Part shown: positions 1 through 9,519 of the stretch, one piece after another | How positions within the stretch are numbered: position 1 is the stretch's first letter | Layout: each line of letters begins with the position of its first letter | NCBI GenBank assembly: GCA_000212915.1 | Contig: CM001167.1 | Span: 2,658,780 to 2,722,779, forward strand | Length of the DNA stretch: 64,000 bases | DNA from: Bacteroides coprosuis DSM 18011 | GTDB taxonomy: Bacteria; Bacteroidota; Bacteroidia; Bacteroidales; Bacteroidaceae | Reading direction: 5' to 3' | Position numbers and translations under genes: made by a program | The notes under the pieces: generated by a model | Told to the model about the DNA's origin: nothing | Database searches by the model: none | Seen by the model: the letters and a program-made list of their open reading frames with translations, nothing else

Positions 1-283
1 CCAACTTAATCAGATTACAGATATAGATATTAAGTTGGGTGATGCCAGCATTTTAAAAGATGAAAAACCATTCAACCTCGTTATTGCTAACATCAACAGA
101 AATATTCTACTTCAAGATATGGATAAGTATGTGCAGGTTCTTCAAGAAAAGGGAAAACTACTAATGAGTGGTTTTTACACAGAAGATATTGCAATATTGC
201 AAGAAAAAGCTGAATCACTTGGGCTACACTTTGTAAAAACCAACCATAAGAATAACTGGGCTTGCTTATTAGTTCAAAAGTAA
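1..283 (+). CDS. prmA: Ribosomal protein L11 methyltransferase, C-terminal part
   Basis: The reading frame is already open at base 2 and the 5' part lies outside the window, so only about the last 93 residues are present. PrmA trimethylates ribosomal protein L11 with S-adenosylmethionine. The segment VIANINRNILLQDM matches the conserved PrmA stretch around the Asn-rich catalytic/SAM region, and the end (NNWACLLVQK) is typical of the family C-terminus. It converges on the GH25 gene, whose stop codon lies 18 bp downstream on the other strand. Confidence 0.85.
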   Translation, partial: QLNQITDIDIKLGDASILKDEKPFNLVIANINRNILLQDMDKYVQVLQEKGKLLMSGFYTEDIAILQEKAESLGLHFVKTNHKNNWACLLVQK

Positions 284-301
284 GATAGAAAGAAGAAAAG
301 C

Positions 302-1222
302 TTAGGGCATAGTAATTGCCTTAAGCTGCTCTATTGTTCCATTAAAGACATTCAAATCTACATCTTTGGCTATTCCAGGTACTTCTCCGATATCTGTATG
401 CTGCCAGAAATGCCATTCTCCTTTGTATTTTACTGAACCTACATAGTAATGAGCAATCCAAAAGGGGTAATCATTAAACACAGAATCATTCAGGTATTTT
501 TCTTTGAATTTATAGGATGTATAAAGTATGGGTTTAACTTTATAATGACGCTCAACAGCATCAAGCCACACTTTAACACTATCTTTTAATGAGTTTTTAG
601 AGTGTTTACCAGCTACTTCTACATCAAGAACAGGAGGTAAATCTCCTCTTTTAAGATCTACTGTTTGAATAAAGAATTGAGCTTGTTTTCTGGCACTGCT
701 TCGAGGAGAAAAGAAATGATAAGCGCCACAAATAAATCCTTCATTACGTGCTTTACTAAGATTTTGATCGAAAGTTACGTCTTTAAAATCTCCTCCTTCT
801 GTGGCCTTCATAAAGATAAATTGAATGGGTTCTTCAGCTTCTCGATAAATAGAAAGCTTAGGCCAATCAATTATTCCTTGGTGTCTGGAAATATCAATAC
901 CATGTACATGATATCCATACGGCATACATACTCCATAGCTTTTTAATCCACTACAAGGCATCCATCGATAAGCATAAGGCTTTATAAAGATAAAATAAAA
1001 AAGGCAAGCAAAAGAAATACTAATCACTAAAGCAATTGCATTACGCATCCACTTCTTTAGAACAAAAGATGATTCGACTTGCTGTTTTCTAGATTTAGTT
1101 TTACGGGGAGTCTTTACTGATCTTTTAGGAGCAGCTTTTCTAACTGTTTTTTTCTTAGGAGTAACCTTTTTAGTGGTACTCTTTTTTTCTGTTGTGCTTT
1201 TCGTGACTGACTTCTTAGCCAT
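302..1222 (-). CDS. GH25 family muramidase (lysozyme), membrane-anchored
   Basis: The product is a glycoside hydrolase family 25 domain, which cleaves N-acetylmuramic acid linkages in peptidoglycan. GH25 hallmarks are HGIDISRHQG (first catalytic-site Asp), FIFMKATEGG, GAYHFFSP, PPVLDVEV (the DxE pair) and YPFWIAHY; together they span about the last 200 residues. Ahead of them come a Lys/Thr/Arg-rich low-complexity tail of about 50 residues and one hydrophobic segment (about residues 60-80), so the protein is probably a type II membrane protein with the enzyme in the periplasm. I start it at the ATG of MAKKSVTK (1222); the frame is open ten codons further up to 1252, but those residues look non-native. 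It lies downstream of the PPi-PFK gene. Confidence 0.85.
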   Translation of the reverse strand: MAKKSVTKSTTEKKSTTKKVTPKKKTVRKAAPKRSVKTPRKTKSRKQQVESSFVLKKWMRNAIALVISISFACLFYFIFIKPYAYRWMPCSGLKSYGVCMPYGYHVHGIDISRHQGIIDWPKLSIYREAEEPIQFIFMKATEGGDFKDVTFDQNLSKARNEGFICGAYHFFSPRSSARKQAQFFIQTVDLKRGDLPPVLDVEVAGKHSKNSLKDSVKVWLDAVERHYKVKPILYTSYKFKEKYLNDSVFNDYPFWIAHYYVGSVKYKGEWHFWQHTDIGEVPGIAKDVDLNVFNGTIEQLKAITMP

Positions 1223-1298
1223 TGATTCAATTAAATAGCCGATAACTAACACCTAAATAAGCTGCTAATCATCGGCTAAATTATATAAGGTTTATTAT

Positions 1299-2948
1299 TT
1301 ATTTACCTTGTTCTAGTAATAAAGTTTGAGTTGGTTGATCACAAACTTCAGTTGGTCCAAAATATTGGATAGGACCAGGATATATGTATTGAGTATTGAT
1401 AGCCCAATCTTCACGACTTGCAGCGAATTTCTTGAATGGAGCACCATCAAGTTCTACTAAAGCTTTCTGAATAACGGGTTTCATTTCTCCGTGACGACGT
1501 TCCATATTCATCATCATGGTAATTGGCACACCACCAGCAATCCATTCAGCAGCTGGAGCTGTAGTATTACGCACTGATGACATATAACCTGTTTTACCAT
1601 TAGCGATAAGTGCAGAAGCAGTATATCCTAATGAGTAGCAGTAGTCAGCATCATAATTTGATGGAGCAGCACAACGACCTTCGTAACCGAAGAAGTGATG
1701 TTGACGAGAGAATTTACCATTGTATTTTCCTTCAGCTCTCCATTCTTCTAGTTTATTAGCTACCATTTCTGAAAGCAGCTTTTCTGTTTCAATTAATGAA
1801 ACTTGAACGTTGCCATGAGGGTCACGATCTAGTGTTAACTGACGAGCAACTCCTTGTGGAAGGCTAGCATAAATCTTAGCGTTTTCCTTAGAGATATTTT
1901 TAATTACATAGTCTCTTTGAGCATCTTTATCAAGAGTAGCAAACTTATCATCATGAGCTAAGAAATCATTCAATTCTGCAATAAGATTCTTCATTGCAGG
2001 AATAAACTCAATTAAACCTTCTGGGATAAGAACTGTACCATAGTTATCACCATTAGCTGCACGTTTTGCAACGATCTCAGCAATGTAAACTACAACATCA
2101 TCAAGAGACATATTCTTTTTCTCTACTTCTTCTGAAACGATACAAACGTTTGGTTGAGTTTGTAGAGCACATTCAAGAGCAATATGAGAAGCAGAACGAC
2201 CCATTAGTTTGATAAAGTGCCAATATTTTTGAGCAGATTTACAGTCTCTTTGAATGTTTCCAATAACTTCAGAATATACTTTACATGCTGTATCAAAGCC
2301 GAAAGAAGTTTCAATCATAGAGTTTTTCAAGTCTCCATCAATTGTTTTAGGGCAACCAATTACTTGAACGCCATAGTCTTTGGCTGCATAATATTCTGCA
2401 AGGACACATGCATTTGTATTAGAGTCATCTCCACCAATCATTACTAGAGCTTTAATACCTAGTTTTTTAATGATTTCAAGACCTTTCTCAAATTGATCAA
2501 CTTTTTCAAGCTTTGTTCTTCCTGAACCGATAATATCGAAACCACCAGTATTGCGATAGTCGTCAATAATTTCAGCTGTTAATTCTTTGTAGTTGTGATC
2601 AACAAGACCACCAGGACCTAAAATAAAGCCGTATAATTTGCTATCAGCATTCAATTTTTTGATACCATCAAAAAGACCTGAGATTACATTGTGACCACCA
2701 GGAGCTTGACCACCTGATAAAATAACACCTACATTAATTGCAGGGAAATCTACAGCACCATCAGTTTTTTCAAATTTAATAACTGGCATGCCATAGGTAT
2801 TTGGAAATAAGCCTTCAATCTCTTTTTGATCTGCAACAGATTGAGTTTTTTCTCCTTCAACAACCTTAACTGAACCTTTTAGAGCTTTTGGTAGCTTTGG
2901 CTGATAAGCAGCTCTAGCTATTTGTAATGCACTTTTAATCATTTTCAA
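1299..2948 (-). CDS. pfp: Pyrophosphate--fructose 6-phosphate 1-phosphotransferase
   Basis: This enzyme interconverts fructose 6-phosphate plus PPi with fructose 1,6-bisphosphate plus phosphate, serving both glycolysis and gluconeogenesis in Bacteroidota. At 549 residues it has the size of the long PPi-PFK class. Motifs seen: GGDDSNTNA (the second Asp, in place of the Gly of ATP-type GGDGS, marks PPi use), PKTIDGDLKN (catalytic TIDGD), MGRSASHIALE, and GYEGRCAAPSNYD near the C-terminus. The start could be either ATG (MKM...), two codons apart. It is a single gene, with the RND operon upstream in the same direction and the GH25 gene downstream. Confidence 0.95.
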   Translation of the reverse strand: MKMIKSALQIARAAYQPKLPKALKGSVKVVEGEKTQSVADQKEIEGLFPNTYGMPVIKFEKTDGAVDFPAINVGVILSGGQAPGGHNVISGLFDGIKKLNADSKLYGFILGPGGLVDHNYKELTAEIIDDYRNTGGFDIIGSGRTKLEKVDQFEKGLEIIKKLGIKALVMIGGDDSNTNACVLAEYYAAKDYGVQVIGCPKTIDGDLKNSMIETSFGFDTACKVYSEVIGNIQRDCKSAQKYWHFIKLMGRSASHIALECALQTQPNVCIVSEEVEKKNMSLDDVVVYIAEIVAKRAANGDNYGTVLIPEGLIEFIPAMKNLIAELNDFLAHDDKFATLDKDAQRDYVIKNISKENAKIYASLPQGVARQLTLDRDPHGNVQVSLIETEKLLSEMVANKLEEWRAEGKYNGKFSRQHHFFGYEGRCAAPSNYDADYCYSLGYTASALIANGKTGYMSSVRNTTAPAAEWIAGGVPITMMMNMERRHGEMKPVIQKALVELDGAPFKKFAASREDWAINTQYIYPGPIQYFGPTEVCDQPTQTLLLEQGK

Positions 2949-3053
2949 TAAAATATTAATTGGCGTTTAGTAAATTCTTCTAATCCCCGCAAAATTCGTT
3001 ATTTTTTATGTAAAATAAAAGTTTAACGAATAGTTTTACTATTCTATAAGAGT

Positions 3054-4433
3054 TTACCAACCACCTCCTAATGTTTTATACAATTGTATTACAGCCAATA
3101 ACTCATCACGGACGGCATTATTTAGACCAATCTGAGCATCCAAGTAACCACGCTGAGCATCAAGCACATCCATATAGTTAATGGCTCCATTTATATATTG
3201 TAATCGAGCAAACTCTACATACTTTTGAGCAGATCTCTCTAAGTGGCTTTTTAAACTATGTACCTCCCTCTGTTTGTTATAATTAACAATTGAATTCTGG
3301 GTTTCTATAAAAGCATTTAATACAGTTTTTTCATAGCTATAAAGCTCTTGCTCGTAAGCAGCTTTTTGAGCTTTCCATGCTGCTCTATTTTTACCCATTT
3401 GGAATAAAGGTGTCACCAATGCTCCTTCAATTAAACTATAAGGAGTTTTCAGGAAAGAAGATAATTCAGAATTGTCTGAACCCACCTTTCCAGTAAGGCT
3501 AATCCGAGGGAACATATTGGTGTAAGAAACACCCACACTCGCATGAGCAGCAATTAGACTCTGTTCTGCACCACGTATATCAGGTCTTCTTTCTAGTAGT
3601 TGAGAAGGTAGTCCATAAGGTAATTCTTCAATAGAATAAAGAGACTCCAACGATTTACTACGATTAATTTTCTTAGGGTAAGAACCTATTAAAAAAGCTA
3701 ATTCATTTTCTTTTAAAGTTATTGCTCTTTCTTGCTCTGGAATCATAGTAGCTGTACGAGCCAATTCTACCTGTGCCTGCTGATAAGGGATTTCAGAAGT
3801 CAAACCTCCTTCAAAACGAATACGAGCCAAACGAATACTTGCTTTTCGATCTTCAAGAGTTTGTTGTAAAATCTCCATTTCAGCATCGAGAGCTATCAAT
3901 TCATAATAAGCTTGAGCTACTTCTGAAATAATAGTCAGTTGTATAGCTCGCTGAGCTTCTATTGATTGTAAGTATTCAGCAATACTTACCTGTCTAGACC
4001 ATCTTAAATTACCCCAAAGATCTAATTCCCACGATAAAGCAATATTTCCACTATAGGAATGAGAGTTTGTAGTATTTCCATCTTCATCACGAGTAGCTTT
4101 GGTATAAACTGAAGCTCCTGCATCTAATTGAGGAAATAGATTAGCAGTATCAATTCTCTTTTTTGCAGCCAGCTCTTTCACACGTGTAGCAGCAATTAAA
4201 ACATCTTTATTGTATTCTAAAGCTTGCTCTATTAAAGAAACAAGTAAAGGATCAGTATAGATTTGCCACCAAGCTAAATCAGACATACTTATACTATCTT
4301 GTCCAGCTATCAAGCTATCAGGTAAAGCAACATCAGGACGAGTATATGATTTACCTACTTTACAAGAAGATAAAGTAATTATAGCACAGAATATGATTAC
4401 TGTATATTTAATGTTTTTCTGAATATATTTCAT
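3054..4433 (-). CDS. RND efflux outer-membrane lipoprotein (TolC/OprM/NodT family)
   Basis: This is the outer-membrane channel of a tripartite drug efflux pump. The N-terminus has a signal peptide ending in a lipobox (ITLSSC), so the mature protein should be lipid-anchored at Cys. The body carries two tandem outer-membrane efflux repeats with long alpha-helical stretches, and LPSQLLERRPDIRGAEQSLIAAHASVG is the well-conserved NodT-family block. Length (459 aa) is normal. It is the last gene of the operon, 4 bp after the pump gene, so the three components are probably made from one mRNA. Confidence 0.93.
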   Translation of the reverse strand: MKYIQKNIKYTVIIFCAIITLSSCKVGKSYTRPDVALPDSLIAGQDSISMSDLAWWQIYTDPLLVSLIEQALEYNKDVLIAATRVKELAAKKRIDTANLFPQLDAGASVYTKATRDEDGNTTNSHSYSGNIALSWELDLWGNLRWSRQVSIAEYLQSIEAQRAIQLTIISEVAQAYYELIALDAEMEILQQTLEDRKASIRLARIRFEGGLTSEIPYQQAQVELARTATMIPEQERAITLKENELAFLIGSYPKKINRSKSLESLYSIEELPYGLPSQLLERRPDIRGAEQSLIAAHASVGVSYTNMFPRISLTGKVGSDNSELSSFLKTPYSLIEGALVTPLFQMGKNRAAWKAQKAAYEQELYSYEKTVLNAFIETQNSIVNYNKQREVHSLKSHLERSAQKYVEFARLQYINGAINYMDVLDAQRGYLDAQIGLNNAVRDELLAVIQLYKTLGGGW

Positions 4434-4437
4434 AAGT

Positions 4438-7400
4438 CTATCCTCTCTTTTTTCTTAACTTACCTTTCATCTTATAAATTAAAACGAAGAAGAAAGGAAC
4501 AAATATAATACCGATGGCTGTTGCAAAGATCATTCCAAAGAATACTCCCGTACCAATAGCTTTTCTACTTGCCGACCCTGGACCCGAGGCCAGAACCATG
4601 GGCAACATACCCAGAATAAAAGCCAAAGATGTCATCAGAATAGGACGGAAACGCAAACGGGCAGCATACAAAGCCGAATGTATCAAATCTTCGCCTTTAT
4701 CTACTTGAACTTTAGCAAATTCCACAATAAGAATAGCATTTTTAGCTGCCAGCCCCATTAACATTACTAAGCCAATTTGGAAATAGATATCATTCTCTAA
4801 CCCACATATCCATACTCCCAAATAAGAACCTAATGCAGCGACAGGGAGAGTTAGTAATACAGCTATAGGAACTGACCAACTTTCATATTGAGCTGCTAAG
4901 AATAAGAAGACAAATAAGAATACCAATGCTAAAACAACTCCCGTTTGACCACTAGCTTTTTGCTCTTGGTAAGAGAGTCCACTCCATTCTACACCGATAT
5001 TTTGTGGAAGGTGTTCTTTAACAATATCTTCCATAATTTTCATAGCCTGACCAGAACTATATCCATGAGCAGCCTGACCAGTAACCACAGTAGAAGTAAA
5101 CATATTAAATCGAGTCATACTTCCTGGGCCTGCTGTAAACTCTGCATGACCTAATGCAGGTAAAGGTATCATAGATCCATTATTGGCCCTTACAAAGAAA
5201 TAGTTCATATTTCCCTTGTGTTTACGATACTCAGCTTCTGCTTGAATATATACCCTATAAATACGATTAAACATATTAAAATCGTTGACATATACAGAAC
5301 CCGTATAAGCCTTCATGGCTGCATAAATATCAGGTACAGGTACTCCTAGGAATTTAGCTCTATCTCTATCCACATTGAAGAAAAGTTGAGGAATTTCTGC
5401 TTGAAGTGATGAAGATACACCCACTAATTCCTTACGCTGTTCTGCATAATACATCAAAGTATCAACGGCAGCTACTAAATCTTGGAACGTAGCGTCTGCA
5501 CGAGCTTCAACTTGCATTTCAAACCCTCCTGATGAACCTAGTCCTGGAACAACTGGAGGTGTGGAGATATAAACTTTAGACTCGGGATATTGGGAGAATT
5601 CTTCTCTAACTTGTGCCATCACTTCTTCAATCTTGACATGATTCCTCTCATCCCAAGACTTTAAAATAACTGTCAACAAACTTCTTGCTTGGCTGGTACC
5701 TACTCGAGCACTACTACCAGTAACATTCTGAACATAAGCTACGGCAGGTATTTCAAGTAAATAGTTGATAGCTCTATCCGTTATTTTTCTAGTTCTTTCA
5801 AGGGTTGATCCCTCTGGCAACTCCAATTCCACTTTAAAGAATCCTTGATCTTCGACAGGTAAGAAACTAGTTGGTAATACCTTATTCAATACAAAGATCA
5901 AAACGAGCATCATACCAAAAACTCCTACTACTCGCTTAGGGTGTTTTACGACCTTTCGAATAGCATCAATATATTTATGATTCCCAATATTAAGCCAAAG
6001 ATTGATTCTTCTAAAAATAAAATTTTTCTTTCCTGTTTGCGGTTTTAATATTAAAGAACACATCACAGGACTTAACGTCAAAGCGACGATTGTAGATATA
6101 ATAACCGATACTGCAATAGTAATAGTAAACTGACGATATAAGGAGCCTGTAATACCAGAAAGGAAACTCACGGGAACAAATACAGCCACCAATACCAAAG
6201 ATGTAGCTATCAATGCACTAGTTAACCCCGACATAGCTTTCTTCGTCGCATCATAAGCACTCAGTTTCTCTTCTCGCATAATCAGTTCCACACTCTCGAC
6301 GACAACAATAGCATCATCTACGACAATACCAATAGCTAAAATCAAACCTAGTAAAGTCAGTAAATTCAGTGAGAAACCAAAAATAAGCATCATACCAAAT
6401 GTTCCTATTAAAGAAATAGGTACAGCAACTACTGGTATTAAAGTAGCTCTCCAACTTTGTAAAGAAAGGAAGACTACTAAAATCACTAAGGCGAGAGCTT
6501 CAAATAAAGTTTTGTATACCTCACTGATAGATTGAGAAATATAATCAGTAATATCAAAAGTTACTTCATGCGATAAACCATCAGGGAAATTTGCACTGAT
6601 TAATTCCATCACTTCTCTCACTTCCTTAGATACATCAACAGCATTAGCTCCTGGGAGCATATAAACATTTAGTACAGCTGCATTTTCACCATTTATACCA
6701 CTCTCAGTAGAATAAGAAGATGCCTCAAGCGATACTCTCGCTACATCTCTTAATCGAATAATAGAGCCATCAGGGTTCGCACGAAGTACAATATCTTCAA
6801 ATTCTGCAACTGAAGATAAACGGCCTTGAGTAGTAATCGGAATTGTTCTATCCAATCCCTCTACGGGTTGCCCCCCTAAAATACCCGCTGCTGATTCTGT
6901 ATTTTGCTCTTTCAAAGCATTCTTTAAATCACCAACAGTTAACCCAAAGTTTGCCAACTTATCAGGCTGCACCCATATCTGCATTGCATAATATCGGCTA
7001 CCCACATTGGATACCCTACCGACTCCAGGTATACGCCTAAGTAAATCGACCACATTAATAGTAGCAAAGTTACTCAGATAGATTTCATCAAATTTAGGAT
7101 CATCTGATTTTAGACATAACGTCATCAACTGACTAGGAGATTTTTTCTCCACCGATATACCATTTTGAACCACCTCAGCAGGCAATCTTGATTCTGCTAA
7201 TTTAACACGGTTTTGTATCTCTACAGCTGCTAAGTCAGCATCTACTGAAATATCAAAAGTTATTGAAGCAGAGAAACCTCCCGTATTTGAACTAGACGAC
7301 TCCATATACAACATACCTGGTGTACCATTTAATTCCTGCTCTATGGGAGTTGCTACCGCCTGAGAAACCGTAGTAGCACTAGCACCCGAATAAGAAGCAC

Positions 7401-7539
7401 TAATACTCACAACAGGCGGAGTAATCTGTGGATATTGATCAATTGGTAATAGTTTTAGCCCTATAAATCCCAGAATGACAATTAAGATTGAAATAACAGC
7501 CGAGAATACAGGTCTATCTATAAAAAAGTTTACTTTCAT
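4438..7539 (-). CDS. RND multidrug efflux transporter, HAE1 family (AcrB/MexB-like)
   Basis: This is the inner-membrane proton-driven pump that exports hydrophobic compounds through the partner channel. It has 1033 residues, the usual length. The N-terminus (FFIDRPVFSAVISILIVILG) is TM1, followed by the porter domain. GIVVDDAIVVVE in TM4 holds the Asp-Asp proton-relay pair, and a second set of six TM segments fills the C-terminal half (MLMGLAAKNAILIVEFAK). Its first base overlaps the last base of the membrane-fusion gene and it lies 4 bp from the channel gene. The substrate cannot be read from sequence. Confidence 0.95.
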   Translation of the reverse strand: MKVNFFIDRPVFSAVISILIVILGFIGLKLLPIDQYPQITPPVVSISASYSGASATTVSQAVATPIEQELNGTPGMLYMESSSSNTGGFSASITFDISVDADLAAVEIQNRVKLAESRLPAEVVQNGISVEKKSPSQLMTLCLKSDDPKFDEIYLSNFATINVVDLLRRIPGVGRVSNVGSRYYAMQIWVQPDKLANFGLTVGDLKNALKEQNTESAAGILGGQPVEGLDRTIPITTQGRLSSVAEFEDIVLRANPDGSIIRLRDVARVSLEASSYSTESGINGENAAVLNVYMLPGANAVDVSKEVREVMELISANFPDGLSHEVTFDITDYISQSISEVYKTLFEALALVILVVFLSLQSWRATLIPVVAVPISLIGTFGMMLIFGFSLNLLTLLGLILAIGIVVDDAIVVVESVELIMREEKLSAYDATKKAMSGLTSALIATSLVLVAVFVPVSFLSGITGSLYRQFTITIAVSVIISTIVALTLSPVMCSLILKPQTGKKNFIFRRINLWLNIGNHKYIDAIRKVVKHPKRVVGVFGMMLVLIFVLNKVLPTSFLPVEDQGFFKVELELPEGSTLERTRKITDRAINYLLEIPAVAYVQNVTGSSARVGTSQARSLLTVILKSWDERNHVKIEEVMAQVREEFSQYPESKVYISTPPVVPGLGSSGGFEMQVEARADATFQDLVAAVDTLMYYAEQRKELVGVSSSLQAEIPQLFFNVDRDRAKFLGVPVPDIYAAMKAYTGSVYVNDFNMFNRIYRVYIQAEAEYRKHKGNMNYFFVRANNGSMIPLPALGHAEFTAGPGSMTRFNMFTSTVVTGQAAHGYSSGQAMKIMEDIVKEHLPQNIGVEWSGLSYQEQKASGQTGVVLALVFLFVFLFLAAQYESWSVPIAVLLTLPVAALGSYLGVWICGLENDIYFQIGLVMLMGLAAKNAILIVEFAKVQVDKGEDLIHSALYAARLRFRPILMTSLAFILGMLPMVLASGPGSASRKAIGTGVFFGMIFATAIGIIFVPFFFVLIYKMKGKLRKKRG

Positions 7540-8747
7540 TACTCTTCTTCTTTATTAGGTTCAACAGGCAAATCTACAATTCTCACTTTAGTATTAGAAG
7601 CTAATTTATGATAGCCTTCTGATACTATCATTTCTCCTTCACGTAGACCTCTTTCCACAACTACTTGGTTGTCGAACTCTGGACCTAATTCTATAAATGT
7701 TTTCTTTGCGATAGAGTCATTATTGATAATAAAAATATAAGCCCCTCCTTTTTCTGTAATCACAGCTTTTTGTGGAACGACCAATGCATCTTCTATCAAA
7801 TCTAGTAGAAGCTGCACTCTAGTAGATTGTCCGGGCAATAAAATTCCATTGGGATTGGGTATTTCTGCACGCACACTAAATGTACCCGTATTGGGATCAA
7901 CTTGAGGTTCGGCAAAATCGACAAATCCTTTTTCAGGATAAATAGATTGGTCAGCCATCGTAATCGTAACATTAGGCTGCCAAGAGCGAGTAGAATCTCT
8001 TTTTCCTAAATTGACATTACGCTTTTTACTACGTAGGTAATCCAAATCAGTCAAGCTGAAGTCTACTAATACAGTATCACTTTTCACAATAGTAGCTAAA
8101 AGAGATTTTCCACCTGGACCTACAAGTGTTCCTAAATCCGCACTACGTTGACTTATTTGTCCTGCTATAGGCGATTTTACAACAGTATAACTTAATTCAA
8201 GTCTGGCTTGATCCAGATCGGCTTTACTCATATCCATTGAAGCTTGAGCACTTTCATAAGCAGCCTCCGCATTATCTAAGTCCAACTGGCTAGCTGCATT
8301 TTGAGCATATAAAGGCTTAATACGTTCGTAATCCCTTTTTGCCTTTAAAGCAAGTGCTTGATCTTTCTTCAATTGAGCTTCTGCTTTTTTAACTTTAGCC
8401 TTATATGTAGTTTGATCAATTATAAACAAAGGTATATCTTTACCAATAGGGCTACCTTCTGCAAATAACATTTGCTCTAGATACCCCTCTACACGAGCAC
8501 GAACCTCAACAAATTGGTGAGCTCGAATACGACCAACATATTCTCCATAAATAGATACATCAGTTTTTTTAACTCGTTCCATACTAACCACAGGGTTTAC
8601 CTCTACTATTTTAGGTTTACGCGTTACTAAATAGTACACTACAATACCTAAACAAATTACAATTAACGAGATTAAAACTTTCCTGTCTTTTATAAAAGAT
8701 AACTTACCATGAAGGAAACCTTTCATATTACTCCCCATATTATTCAA
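7539..8747 (-). CDS. RND efflux periplasmic adaptor (membrane fusion protein, AcrA/MexA-like)
   Basis: This adaptor links the RND pump to the outer-membrane channel. The N-terminus has an uncleaved-looking TM anchor (VLISLIVICLGIVVYYLV, about residues 29-46) rather than a lipobox. The biotinyl/lipoyl-like half motifs (VRARVEGYLEQMLFAEGSPI and VVKSPIAGQISQRSADLGTLV) flank an alpha-helical hairpin rich in Ala, Lys and Glu, and a beta-barrel domain follows. First gene of the operon, overlapping the pump gene by one base. A start at the second Met (MGSNMKG) is also possible. No regulator gene lies next to the operon. Confidence 0.93.
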   Translation of the reverse strand: MNNMGSNMKGFLHGKLSFIKDRKVLISLIVICLGIVVYYLVTRKPKIVEVNPVVSMERVKKTDVSIYGEYVGRIRAHQFVEVRARVEGYLEQMLFAEGSPIGKDIPLFIIDQTTYKAKVKKAEAQLKKDQALALKAKRDYERIKPLYAQNAASQLDLDNAEAAYESAQASMDMSKADLDQARLELSYTVVKSPIAGQISQRSADLGTLVGPGGKSLLATIVKSDTVLVDFSLTDLDYLRSKKRNVNLGKRDSTRSWQPNVTITMADQSIYPEKGFVDFAEPQVDPNTGTFSVRAEIPNPNGILLPGQSTRVQLLLDLIEDALVVPQKAVITEKGGAYIFIINNDSIAKKTFIELGPEFDNQVVVERGLREGEMIVSEGYHKLASNTKVRIVDLPVEPNKEEE

Positions 8748-8932
8748 TTTTACTGTATCTAAAAAACGTTCTTACTTTTACTCTACATCTTATCTGACAA
8801 AGAGTAAGCCAAAAAACAAAGCATACATATCAACCTCTATATTAACCTATTAAGAAATTATAGAATTCATTTGCCATGTGTAGGGCATACCCATAAATTG
8901 TAGATTTTATACACAATATTACTTCAAAGTTG

Positions 8933-8940
8933 CAAAGATA
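8933..8940 (-). promoter_or_regulatory. Putative -7 element of the RND operon
   Basis: CAAAGATA on the plus strand reads TATCTTTG on the minus strand, matching the Bacteroidota TAnnTTTG element about 190 bp before the adaptor gene. No good -33 TTTG is seen. The 404-bp gap 8748-9151 otherwise holds only AT-rich sequence between two divergent genes; I see no operator palindrome in it. Confidence 0.4.
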
Positions 8941-9111
8941 GAGCTTTTTATAAAAAATGAAGTACTATTTACACAGTTGACATCCAAATGAAATATGCTT
9001 CATATTAACTCTAAGATAAAGATTATATTCTAAATATCTTACAGTCAAATCAATAACTTTGTTGAATAATATATATTCCTACTAAAAGGAACTTTTGATA
9101 GATAAAAGAGT

Positions 9112-9119
9112 TATATTTG
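9112..9119 (+). promoter_or_regulatory. Putative -7 element of the 89-aa gene
   Basis: TATATTTG fits TAnnTTTG and ends 32 bp before the ATG at 9152, so it would give a short leader. Confidence 0.45.
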
Positions 9120-9151
9120 CCTATAATGTTTCACCATATAAAGAATAAGTT

Positions 9152-9421
9152 ATGGCTAGTAGAAGAAAACTGAAGAAAAATGTAAACGCTATCATAGAAG
9201 ATCTATTTATGCACAGCATGATGCAAGAGCTTCTTAATCCTGAAATAGATAAAAACAAAGTAGATGATATATTAACTCGCATCTACAATGCAAAAAATGA
9301 GTTTCTTAGCAGAATCAGTCATACTGAGCCTGGTAATGTAAAAGAATATTACAAAAAATTTCGTGAAGACTTTTCGGAAGAAACAAGTCAAATTATTGCT
9401 GATATTGTAGCTCTTAGCTAA
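9152..9421 (+). CDS. Conserved small hypothetical protein (89 aa)
   Basis: I recognise this only as a small conserved Bacteroidales protein of unknown function. The N-terminus is basic (MASRRKLKKNVNAI) and the rest is charged and predicted mainly helical, with no signal peptide, TM segment or cysteines. The pattern (basic start, then IEDLFMHSMMQELL) resembles proteins beginning MATRRELKKNIN that occur across Bacteroides genomes. It has its own upstream promoter-like element and a hairpin terminator behind it, so it is probably monocistronic. Confidence 0.7.
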   Translation: MASRRKLKKNVNAIIEDLFMHSMMQELLNPEIDKNKVDDILTRIYNAKNEFLSRISHTEPGNVKEYYKKFREDFSEETSQIIADIVALS

Positions 9422-9437
9422 CAATTATAAACTTATT

Positions 9438-9492
9438 AATGAGGTTAGAGGTATATTAATTGATTTTAAGATATTTCTAACCTCATTTTTTA
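9438..9492 (+). terminator. Rho-independent terminator
   Basis: Inverted arms AATGAGGTTAGA (9438-9449) and TCTAACCTCATT (9476-9487) pair perfectly over 12 bp and run into TTTTTATA, just behind the 89-aa gene. Confidence 0.75.
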
Positions 9493-9519
9493 TATACTTC
9501 GGTGAACTAATTTTTAAAT

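Noticed and set aside
1236-1278. TAGCCGAT/ATCGGCTA inverted pair as a terminator of the PPi-PFK gene
   Set aside because: The loop is 27 nt and no T-run follows, so the evidence is too weak to list as a terminator.
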